Below are positions 8,283 through 14,488 of a DNA stretch of 14,921 bases, piece after piece (the first letter of the stretch is position 1; the number at the start of each line of letters is the position of its first letter). Source of the stretch: Oscillospiraceae bacterium (lineage in GTDB: Bacteria; Bacillota; Clostridia; UBA1381); assembly GCA_022508725.1 (NCBI GenBank), contig JAFLUR010000015.1, positions 1 through 14,921 of the forward strand. Direction: 5' to 3'. The notes under the pieces were generated by a model. The model was given only the letters and a program-made list of their open reading frames with translations. It ran no database searches and was not told the origin of the DNA. A program made the translations under genes and the position numbers.

Positions 8283-8339
8283 TATATATTTTTACGCAAA
8301 ATTTTTCGGTTTATAAGCCGGGATATATAATATTTTTTC

Positions 8340-8368
8340 TTGAAATCCGGGTGCGTATGTGTTATAAT
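8340..8368 (+). promoter_or_regulatory. Strong sigma-A promoter of an orphan RNA
   Basis: TTGAAA (8340-8345) and a perfect TATAAT (8363-8368) are separated by 17 bases. This is close to ideal and better than the operon promoter at 2481. No start codon with a ribosome binding site follows within the next 150 bases, so it appears to drive a non-coding transcript beginning near 8375. Confidence 0.8.
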
Positions 8369-8374
8369 TCTATT

Positions 8375-8518
8375 GGCTGATAGATACAAGCTTTGATTGG
8401 CTTTCAACAGAGACCCGTAATTCTGTCCGCATATAAGGCTTTTGCGAATTCTGTGACTTCACAGTTTTGGTTTATTACAGACGATACACGGGACTCTCGT
8501 TTTACGGGAGTCTTTTTT
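8375..8518 (+). ncRNA. Orphan structured RNA of about 144 nt, family unknown
   Basis: A compact unit lies between a near-consensus promoter and an intrinsic terminator and contains no credible ORF. Visible helices are GTAAT (8417-8421) with ATTAC (8474-8478), extended outward by CCC (8414-8416) with GGG (8490-8492) across a bulge; a small hairpin CGCA...TGCG (8429-8445); and a clean hairpin CTGTG-ACTT-CACAG (8451-8464). These form a three-way-junction-like fold. ACAGA (8407-8411) can instead pair with TCTGT (8422-8426), so mutually exclusive folds are possible. The outer helix borders the terminator arm, as expected for a regulatory leader. I do not recognise it as T-box, purine, TPP, FMN, c-di-GMP or SRP RNA. 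It may be a free small RNA or a leader of panBCD, 250 bases downstream. Confidence 0.55.
8492..8517 (+). terminator. Intrinsic terminator of the orphan RNA
   Basis: GACTCTCG (8492-8499) pairs with CGGGAGTC (8505-8512) through seven Watson-Crick pairs and one G-U. The loop is TTTTA and a run of six T follows (8512-8517). Confidence 0.88.
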
Positions 8519-8534
8519 GCTGAGGAAACACCGG

Positions 8535-8705
8535 ATAAATCAATATCAAAAAAACAATCCGGCACCGTCGGTCGTAAAACTTCGTTTTACCGGCCGCCTG
8601 TTGCCGTCAGGGCGAAAAACCGGTGCGAATGCTTGCGCGCTTTTCGCTGAAGAATAAGCGTATATTTTTTCGTAAATTGTTTTTTGATTACCTAAATCAG
8701 TGTTT
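8535..8705 (+). repeat. Inverted-pair repeat element, copy A (about 171 bp)
   Basis: This segment is clearly related to 10870-11043 read on the other strand. Shared blocks in the same order include ATAAATCAATATCAAAAAA at the left end, TTCGTTTTACCGG, GGCGAAAAA, GCGTATATTTTTTCGTAAAT and TTTTTTGATTACC, then AAATCAGTGTTT at the right end. The two ends are complementary: ATCAAAAAAACAAT on the left matches ATTGTTTTTTGAT on the right. Two internal hairpins are visible: GTAAAAC-TTC-GTTTTAC (8574-8590), extended by five more pairs past a bulged C, and GCGAAAA (8612-8618) with TTTTCGC (8641-8647) enclosing a further GTGCG/CGCGC stem. No transposase is encoded. It starts 17 bases after the orphan RNA terminator and ends 66 bases before panB. 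Confidence 0.85.
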
Positions 8706-8771
8706 AACCAAATCGGCTGAAACCGCGGACCGGAAAATATCTCCGTGAGTTTTTTGAAAGGAAGTTTACAC

Positions 8772-9557
8772 ATGAACAGGAAAAAGATTACCGCGAAGAC
8801 GATAAGAGGAATGAAGAATAAGGAGAAGATAGCTATGCTTACGGCATATGATTATCCTATGGCAAAGATAGTCGATGAGTCCGGCTGTGATATGATTTTG
8901 GTGGGTGATTCTCTCGGGAATGTAGTTTTGGGATATGAAAACACAACGCACGTTACAATGGAGGATATGCTGCACCACACAAAGGCTGTGTCACGGGGTG
9001 TAAAAAATGCCATGATAGTGACAGATATGCCGTTTTTGTCATGTCATCTCGGAGTATACAAGGCTGTTGAAAATGCGGGCAGACTTATTTCCGAGGGAAA
9101 TGCACAGGCGGTCAAAATCGAGGGCGGCGAAGAGGTAGCGGAGGTAGTAAAAGCGATATGCAATGCGGGAATACCGGTTGTTGGGCATTTGGGACTTACT
9201 CCTCAGAGCGTTAATCAATTCGGCGGCTACGGTATGCGCGCAAAGGAAGAAAAAGAGGCGGAAAAATTGATTTCCGATGCAAAGGTGATTGAAGCGGCGG
9301 GAGCGTTTTGTATCGTTCTCGAGTGTATTCCGAAAGAACTTGCCGAAAGGGTAAGCCGTGAGATTTCGATACCGACGATAGGAATAGGCGCGGGAGGAGG
9401 CTGTGACGGTCAAGTTCTTGTTATTTACGATATGCTGGGGTTGTTTTGTGATTATGTTCCGGCATTTGTAAAAAAGTATGCCGATATGGACACAGCCGTA
9501 AGAAACGGTGTTGTGAATTATATAGATGAGGTGAAGAAAGGAGTATTTCCGCAATGA
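8772..9557 (+). CDS. panB: Ketopantoate hydroxymethyltransferase
   Basis: PanB transfers a one-carbon unit from 5,10-methylene-tetrahydrofolate to 2-oxoisovalerate, making ketopantoate, the first committed step to pantothenate and coenzyme A. The product has 261 residues, a normal size. ATG 8772 is supported by AAAGGAAG (8757-8764) with a 7-base gap and by alignment of the family's N-terminus; an upstream GTG at 8745 would add nine residues that do not fit. Motifs in order are LTAYDYP (23-29), VGDSLGNVVLGYENT (44-58), VTDMPF (83-88), VKIEGG (114-119), VGHLGLTPQSVNQFGGY (137-153), LECIP (183-187) and IGIGAGGGCDGQVLV (203-217). Metal ligands should be Asp46, Asp85 and Glu117, with Glu184 as the catalytic acid or base. 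The stop overlaps panC (ATGA). The leader includes repeat copy A. Confidence 0.96.
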   Translation: MNRKKITAKTIRGMKNKEKIAMLTAYDYPMAKIVDESGCDMILVGDSLGNVVLGYENTTHVTMEDMLHHTKAVSRGVKNAMIVTDMPFLSCHLGVYKAVENAGRLISEGNAQAVKIEGGEEVAEVVKAICNAGIPVVGHLGLTPQSVNQFGGYGMRAKEEKEAEKLISDAKVIEAAGAFCIVLECIPKELAERVSREISIPTIGIGAGGGCDGQVLVIYDMLGLFCDYVPAFVKKYADMDTAVRNGVVNYIDEVKKGVFPQ

Positions 9558-10396
9558 GAGTTATAGAAGCCGCGGCAGAAATGAGAGCTTATATAAAAGA
9601 GGAGAAAAAGGCGGGCAGGAGGATAGGATTGGTTCCGACAATGGGTTATCTTCATGACGGACACAGGTCGCTTATAGAAAAGGCCGCGTCTCAAAATGAT
9701 ACGGTTATTGTAAGCGTTTTTGTAAATCCCACTCAGTTCGGGGCAGGGGAGGATCTGGAGACCTATCCGAGAGATTTGGAGCGGGATAAGGAAACGGCAG
9801 AGGCGGGGGGAGCGAAGGTGATTTTTCATCCGCCGGTCGGGGAAATGTATCCGAAAGGTTATAAGACGTATGTTAATGTAGAGGAAATAACGGGTATTTT
9901 ATGCGGAAAATCACGTCCCACACATTTCCGCGGCGTTACAACGGTTGTGTCAAAGCTGTTTAATATAGTATCACCCGACCGCGCGTATTTCGGCTTAAAG
10001 GATGCACAACAGCTGGCGGTCATATGCCGTATGGTCGAGGATATGAATTTTGACATCGAAATAGTTCCGTGCCCTATTGTAAGAGAAAGCGACGGTCTTG
10101 CGATGAGTTCGAGAAATACATACCTTTCCGTGGAGGAACGCCGTCAAGCGCTTTCTCTCGGCAGAGGACTCGCGGCGGCACGAAAGCTTTATGAGGGCGG
10201 AGAAAAGAGTATCGAAAAGCTTACCGGAATTATACGCAATGAAATAGATGCGATGCCGATGTCCGAAATCGATTATATCGAAGCGGTCGAATTCCCGTCG
10301 CTTGAGCCTGTTGTTTCCGCAGGGCGCGGTACGCTTATTGCGCTTGCCGTAAAATTCGGAAATACAAGGCTTATAGATAATATTATACTTGATTAA
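9554..10396 (+). CDS. panC: Pantothenate synthetase
   Basis: PanC joins pantoate and beta-alanine through a pantoyl-adenylate, using ATP. The product has 280 residues, typical of the family. The start overlaps the panB stop by four bases, with AAAGGAG at 9537-9543. Nucleotidyltransferase motifs are visible: PTMGYLHDGH (28-37, the HxGH box with His34 and His37), SVFVNPTQFG (54-63), YPRDLERD (71-78), THFRGVTTVVSKLFNIV (123-139), YFGLKDAQQ (145-153) and the MSSRNTYLS block (184-192), which carries the KMSKS-like loop. All key blocks are intact. PanD, which supplies beta-alanine, follows 23 bases after the stop. The ketopantoate reductase that makes pantoate is not in this window; it may be elsewhere or replaced by IlvC. 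Confidence 0.96.
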   Translation: MRVIEAAAEMRAYIKEEKKAGRRIGLVPTMGYLHDGHRSLIEKAASQNDTVIVSVFVNPTQFGAGEDLETYPRDLERDKETAEAGGAKVIFHPPVGEMYPKGYKTYVNVEEITGILCGKSRPTHFRGVTTVVSKLFNIVSPDRAYFGLKDAQQLAVICRMVEDMNFDIEIVPCPIVRESDGLAMSSRNTYLSVEERRQALSLGRGLAAARKLYEGGEKSIEKLTGIIRNEIDAMPMSEIDYIEAVEFPSLEPVVSAGRGTLIALAVKFGNTRLIDNIILD

Positions 10397-10419
10397 AGGT
10401 ATGGAGGATGATGATAACG

Positions 10420-10755
10420 ATGTATATAGAGGTCATGAATTCAAAAATTCACCGTGCCGAGGTTACCGAAGCGAATTTGAATTATGTCGGTTCGATAACC
10501 ATTGATGAGGATTGGATGGATGAGGTTGGAATTTTAACAAATCAGAAGGTTCAGGTCGTGAATGTCACAAATGGGGAAAGACTTGAAACTTATGCGATAC
10601 CCGGTAAAAGAGGCAGCGGAGTGATATGCATGAACGGAGCGGCGGCGCATAAGGCGGGCAAAGGGGATATTGTCATCATTATAGCATATGCGTTTATGGA
10701 TTACGATGAAGCCAAAACGCATACGCCCAAGGTTAAATTTATCGGTAAAAATTGA
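10420..10755 (+). CDS. panD: Aspartate 1-decarboxylase proenzyme
   Basis: PanD makes beta-alanine from aspartate and needs self-cleavage to form a pyruvoyl cofactor. ATG 10420 is chosen because it puts the cleavage pair Gly24-Ser25 (NYVGSITID) at the canonical position. Lys9, His11, Tyr22, Arg54, Thr57, Tyr58 and Asn72 then also fall at the numbering of the E. coli enzyme, and MYIEVMNSK matches the usual start. GGAGG lies at 10403-10407, a rather long 12 bases upstream. ATGs at 10408 and 10411 are alternatives that add three or four residues. The RLETYAIPGKRGSGVICMNG block with GAAA at 73-76 is intact. The protein has 111 residues and ends early compared with the 126-127 of many bacterial PanD proteins; only the variable tail is shortened. 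It is the last gene of the pan operon. Confidence 0.95.
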   Translation: MYIEVMNSKIHRAEVTEANLNYVGSITIDEDWMDEVGILTNQKVQVVNVTNGERLETYAIPGKRGSGVICMNGAAAHKAGKGDIVIIIAYAFMDYDEAKTHTPKVKFIGKN

Positions 10756-10802
10756 TTTTGCGGAGAAATTGTTTGTAAACAAAGAAATTAACGGATCCTT
10801 AT

Positions 10803-10848
10803 AAAAACAGGTGCTGTTTCCGAAAGCGAAAACAGCACCTGTTTTTTG
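10803..10848. terminator. Strong bidirectional terminator between panD and the GH30 gene
   Basis: AACAGGTGCTGTTT (10806-10819) is perfectly complementary to AAACAGCACCTGTT (10830-10843), with loop CCGAAAGCGA. T runs flank the stem on both strands: TTTTTT (10842-10847) on plus and the complement of AAAAA (10803-10807) on minus. It can therefore stop both panBCD from the left and the GH30 transcript from the right. Confidence 0.92.
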
Positions 10849-10869
10849 TTCGTATTTAATTTGTTAGGG

Positions 10870-11043
10870 AAACACTGATTTAAGGGTAATCAAAAAATAA
10901 TTTACGAAAAAATATACGCTGATTTTTTATCGCAAGCGCTCCGCGAACGCACTGTTTTTTCGCCGGATTGCATGGGTGACCGGTAAAACGAAATTTTATG
11001 ACCAACCCGCAGACAGCTGAATTATTTTTTGATATTGATTTAT
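10870..11043 (-). repeat. Inverted-pair repeat element, copy B (about 174 bp)
   Basis: Read on the minus strand, this matches copy A at 8535-8705 over its full length, with strongest identity at both ends and divergence in the middle. The ends are again complementary: ATCAAAAAATAATT on one side and AATTATTTTTTGAT on the other. Where copy A has a C-G pair (8555 with 8679), copy B has T-A (11024 with 10898 on the minus strand), a compensatory change. The element begins directly after the TGA of the GH30 gene and ends before the bidirectional terminator. It would thus lie in the 3' untranslated part of that mRNA in the same sense orientation as copy A has toward panB. Confidence 0.85.
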
Positions 11044-14000
11044 TCATTGTTTCTTTAATCCGATTACCTTTACATCGATCGCTGTTGATTTACCGTCTGC
11101 GGTTGTCGCCGTAATCGTAAGGATGCCGCCTTTTTTTGCGATCAGCTTTCCGTTTGTAATTTCGGCGATCTCGCTGTCCGATACGCTCCATATAACCTCC
11201 GGCGGAGTATCGGATGAACCGAGTGTTACAGAATATTCATATTCCGTGTCCGCTGTAGCAATTATTGTTGTCGGACCGTGTATTATCATATAGTCAATTC
11301 CCTCTGCGGGAGGAATCGGTGTCGGTTTTTCCGTGGGTGCCGGAGTTTCCGTGGGTGTCGGAGGTTCTGTGGGTGCCGGTTCTGTCGGCGCGGGCAATGC
11401 CTCTGTTACGGAACCGCACTTCGGCTGCATATCATCCCATACCATAAGCTTGGGTGTGCATCCCGTGAAGTCACCGTCCGCATTTCCCGAAATTTCATTG
11501 ATTGAAACATATACGAGCATATTGTCCGGGTCATATACCGCAAAATACTTGTCATATCCATCCATATCCGAGGGCACCGAATAGCTGTAGCTCATACCGT
11601 TTTCATCAGCCTCAAACTCGTTTATGACCACAGCTTCGGGAGCGTCGGTAATATCCGGCTTGTCGGTAGCTTTGGGTTCTTCGGTATTTTCGGGTTTATC
11701 GGTGCTTTCCGGCATTTGCGGCTCATCGGGACTGCCGTTTATAACATATGTTGTGATAGATCTCGCTTTAAGCACAGCGGTAAACTGTCTGTCCTCTATG
11801 GCTATCGGTTCGATCTTTGCCCATTGTTCGCCGCTTTTAAACATGCCGCTTGTGCGGATTACTTTTGCATCTCCGTCCGCTCTTGTGAACGCTCTGAGGT
11901 CAAACTTTACGGTTTTGTCCTGCGCGGCGGAATTGACCGCTACGATTGCTATTTCGCCTGTTTTCTTATCATATGCGGCAAGAGTATTATCGGAGGAGCC
12001 TATTATAGTCATACCGGGCTTGATGAATTTTGTAAACTGACCGAATCCGTAATACTTTTGCATAAGATCGATTGTTTTGGTATCCCAGTTGCCCAAAGCC
12101 ACACCCCATATAGCGCTGTCGGGATCGAACGGCATATTTTTTTCTTCAAAGCGATCGCCTTTTGAATTGACCGAATATGCATCGGATGTTTTATCTTGAT
12201 GACGATCGACTATATTCCAGATGATCCATGCCGAGGGCCGCATACCGTGTATATCGGTAATAATGCGATCGGCTAAGCCGAACATATCCCAGTTGCCGTC
12301 AACCTCGCTCATCCAGAGATTCTTGTCTGCGTCAACAGCGGTCTGTTTTAACTGATCGCGACGGTTGCCTTCGTATGTGTGCGCGTCGATACGATCGATC
12401 GCTGCCTTTGCATCGTCGGACAGCTGATTATAGCTTGTGATTGCTTTATTTATGCTTGTTTCGTCCGTTCCGACAACGGAAACATCGGTAAGTCCGGCTT
12501 CATTAAGCGCATTTTTCGTTTCAACAAGTATTTTGGATTGACTTACGCCCGGATCGAAATGGCAGCCCTCCTGCTTATTGCTTCCCGATCCCCAGTAATT
12601 TGTGTCCGGCTCGTTCATCGGATCAAGACACCGGATATCGATACCGGATTCTTTCAAGTGCTTTGTGACATCCGCAAGATATTTTGCGAAATTTTCATAT
12701 TGATCGTCTTTAAGATTGTTTTTGGCAGAGTCATTCGCTCCGGAGGAACAGCCCGAATTTGTCATGAAATACGGCGGCGAGTTTGAAAATCCCGCAAAGT
12801 ACACATCGGGATTGGCTTTAAGAGCCGCAAGCGCAACATTTTTCTGATTTGCGTCCGCATTCCAATCGTAAACAAGATTTCCGTCATCGTCAAAGCCGTC
12901 GGCATAGCCGGGCATATTCGAGTCGGAACGCGTAATATGAGTGTGCGTAGGATCATCGCCGCCGCCGATATTGAATCTCGCGATATCAAGGCTTAAACCT
13001 TCATCGGAGAAGAACAGCTTTGCAGCTTGGTCGGTCATATCATCATCCGCGCCGATCCTGTTTGCCCACCAGCAAAGCGACGTTCCCCATCCTTGGAATT
13101 CGCCGTTATTGACCGGCGACTCGTCCGAAGGATCCAATCTTATAACGTCTGCCGCCTGTGTCGGAGTATTTCCGTCGGTTTCATAAAGCCGGAAATCGGA
13201 GAAATACAATTTTCCCGCCGCGGTCCATGCAAAAATACTGATCATTATGTAATCCGAGTCCTCGGGAATTGTTATTAAAAATTCCTTATGAGTCATTCCC
13301 GGCTCGTAAATAATATCCTCTCTTGTTCGTTTTATCTCGGATTGGGATTCCGGACTCCATGAGTTCTGACCGCCGTATTCAACGTAGTCCTTAAAGGTTA
13401 TGCCGTCAAATGTCCCGAAAACCGGCTTACCTTTGACCGGAACAAACGCACTCATGCACTCGTTTATATTTGTTGTCGCGCCCGTGTTGTAAACGTAAAA
13501 TGAAAGGTAATATGTTTTGCCTTTTTTTACGGGTATAAATCTTCTGAGCGTACTTACGGCGTTTCCGCCTGCCGAAGCTTTGTTGGTAAGCGCTTTTCCG
13601 TCGCCGTGGATATATGCGGCGTTGTCCGAGATCGTGCCGTCAAAAGCTCCTCCGTTCGATGCGTTTGTCCAATCGGTGCAGCCGTTTGTAAAGTCGCCGT
13701 TTGTAATAAGATTGCCGCTTTCGGGTATATCGGGATCCGGTTCGGTTGTCGGGTCTGTTGCGGGTGGCTGTGTATCTTCCGGAATTTCGACCTCATAAAG
13801 CCGGAAATCGGAGAAATAAAGCCTTTCCGGATTCGTCCACGCGAACATACTTATCATTATGTAATCCGAATCCTCGGGAACGGTTATCAAAAATTCCTTA
13901 TGAGTCATTCCGGGCTCGTAAATAATATCCTCTCTTGTTCGTTTTACCTCGGATTGGGATTCCGGACTCCATGAGTTCTGACCGCCGTATTCAACGTAGT

Positions 14001-14418
14001 CCTTAAAGGTTATACCATCAAATGTCCCGAAAACAGGCTGACCTTTTACGGGAACAAAAGCGCTCATGCACTCAGCTTTCTTTGTTGCTGCGCCTGTGTT
14101 GTAAACGTAAAATGAAAGCTTGTAGGTCTTTCCGGCTTCCGCTTCAACATAGCGTCTTAACGTGCTTGCGGCACTTCCGCCCTTGCTTGCCTTGTTTGTA
14201 AGTGCTTTTCCGTCACCGTGGATATAATCGGGATTTTCCGATATTGTGCCGTCAAAAACACCGCCGTCGGCAGCATTCGTCCAGCCGTCACAGCCGTTAG
14301 TAAAGTCGCCGTTTGTGATAAGGTTCACCGGCTCGTCAGCCGCGTGTATCGGCAGAACAATGCCGACGGTAAACAGCATAACCATCGCTGTCATAAGCGA
14401 TATGATTCGATTTTTCAT
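11044..14418 (-). CDS. Secreted multi-domain GH30 glycanase, likely endo-beta-1,6-galactanase
   Basis: This 1124-residue secreted enzyme starts at ATG 14418 behind AAAGGAGAG. Domains in order: a signal peptide to about residue 27; two near-identical binding modules at 33-209 and 237-413 (LITNGDF...SDFRLYE, resembling CBM4/9-type jelly rolls); a GH30 catalytic barrel from about 424 to 745; a beta-sandwich to about 894; a Thr/Pro/Glu/Asp linker; a small module at 929-1004 ending KLMVWDDMQPKCGS; a second Pro/Thr linker at 1009-1037; and a BIG2-like Ig domain at 1042-1120. The likely acid/base is Glu603 in LDPMNEP and the nucleophile Glu705 in WMSEVDG. GFQGWGTSLCWW-like and FSNSPPYFMTNSGCSSG blocks recall the GH30 beta-1,6-galactanase group. 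Substrate is inferred from this resemblance and from the neighbouring glycosidase; another GH30 specificity is possible. Confidence 0.85.
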   Translation of the reverse strand: MKNRIISLMTAMVMLFTVGIVLPIHAADEPVNLITNGDFTNGCDGWTNAADGGVFDGTISENPDYIHGDGKALTNKASKGGSAASTLRRYVEAEAGKTYKLSFYVYNTGAATKKAECMSAFVPVKGQPVFGTFDGITFKDYVEYGGQNSWSPESQSEVKRTREDIIYEPGMTHKEFLITVPEDSDYIMISMFAWTNPERLYFSDFRLYEVEIPEDTQPPATDPTTEPDPDIPESGNLITNGDFTNGCTDWTNASNGGAFDGTISDNAAYIHGDGKALTNKASAGGNAVSTLRRFIPVKKGKTYYLSFYVYNTGATTNINECMSAFVPVKGKPVFGTFDGITFKDYVEYGGQNSWSPESQSEIKRTREDIIYEPGMTHKEFLITIPEDSDYIMISIFAWTAAGKLYFSDFRLYETDGNTPTQAADVIRLDPSDESPVNNGEFQGWGTSLCWWANRIGADDDMTDQAAKLFFSDEGLSLDIARFNIGGGDDPTHTHITRSDSNMPGYADGFDDDGNLVYDWNADANQKNVALAALKANPDVYFAGFSNSPPYFMTNSGCSSGANDSAKNNLKDDQYENFAKYLADVTKHLKESGIDIRCLDPMNEPDTNYWGSGSNKQEGCHFDPGVSQSKILVETKNALNEAGLTDVSVVGTDETSINKAITSYNQLSDDAKAAIDRIDAHTYEGNRRDQLKQTAVDADKNLWMSEVDGNWDMFGLADRIITDIHGMRPSAWIIWNIVDRHQDKTSDAYSVNSKGDRFEEKNMPFDPDSAIWGVALGNWDTKTIDLMQKYYGFGQFTKFIKPGMTIIGSSDNTLAAYDKKTGEIAIVAVNSAAQDKTVKFDLRAFTRADGDAKVIRTSGMFKSGEQWAKIEPIAIEDRQFTAVLKARSITTYVINGSPDEPQMPESTDKPENTEEPKATDKPDITDAPEAVVINEFEADENGMSYSYSVPSDMDGYDKYFAVYDPDNMLVYVSINEISGNADGDFTGCTPKLMVWDDMQPKCGSVTEALPAPTEPAPTEPPTPTETPAPTEKPTPIPPAEGIDYMIIHGPTTIIATADTEYEYSVTLGSSDTPPEVIWSVSDSEIAEITNGKLIAKKGGILTITATTADGKSTAIDVKVIGLKKQ
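13180..14322 (-). repeat. Tandem duplication encoding the two N-terminal binding modules
   Basis: DNA for module 1 (14322-13792) and module 2 (13710-13180) aligns without gaps at a fixed offset of 612 bases (204 codons). The centre is almost identical: about 68 bases from the shared CTCGGATTGGG block at 13336 match without a visible difference, while the edges differ at scattered codons. The linker between modules (residues 210-236) is Pro/Thr/Asp-rich. The pattern indicates a recent internal duplication or gene conversion. Confidence 0.9.
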
Positions 14419-14458
14419 GTTATCTCTCCTTTTTATTCGGTATTTATATTGTAACTGT

Positions 14459-14488
14459 ATTATAACTCATTTATAACATCTTTGTCAA
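14459..14488 (-). promoter_or_regulatory. Near-consensus promoter for the GH30 gene inside the end of the upstream gene
   Basis: On the minus strand TTGACA (14488-14483) and TATAAT (14464-14459) are both perfect hexamers, separated by 18 bases. Transcription would start near 14452, leaving a leader of about 34 bases that carries the ribosome binding site. The -35 box lies within the last codons of the GH2-like gene and the -10 box overlaps its TAA. Confidence 0.75.

Noticed and set aside
8307..8340. Possible terminator just after tcdA (CGGTTTATAAGCCG and a later T run)
   Set aside because: The stem is short, has a wobble pair and a very small loop, and the T run starts more than ten bases later.
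8393..8650. 85-residue plus-strand ORF between tcdA and panB
   Set aside because: It runs through the intrinsic terminator at 8492-8517 and into repeat copy A, has no ribosome binding site, and its product has no protein-like features.
8724..8757. Attenuator-like hairpin followed by TTTTTT directly before the panB ribosome binding site
   Set aside because: Only about four pairs (CGGA with TCCG) can form and the T run is offset, so it is too weak to call.
8546..8773. 75-residue minus-strand ORF upstream of panB
   Set aside because: It is antisense to repeat copy A and the panB leader; the open frame follows from repeat composition.
9039..9554. 171-residue ORF antisense to panB
   Set aside because: The product is rich in His, Arg, Tyr and Cys without domain pattern, and panB on the other strand has every family motif.
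11310..11400. Tandem short repeats resembling a microsatellite or CRISPR-like array
   Set aside because: They encode the Pro/Thr linker of the GH30 protein (APTEPAPTEPPTPTETPAPTE); repeat units are in frame with no spacers. No CRISPR array is present in the window.
11624..12165. Two long plus-strand ORFs opposite the GH30 gene (138 and 149 residues)
   Set aside because: They overlap each other in different frames and lie opposite an intact, motif-rich coding sequence. They are frame shadows.
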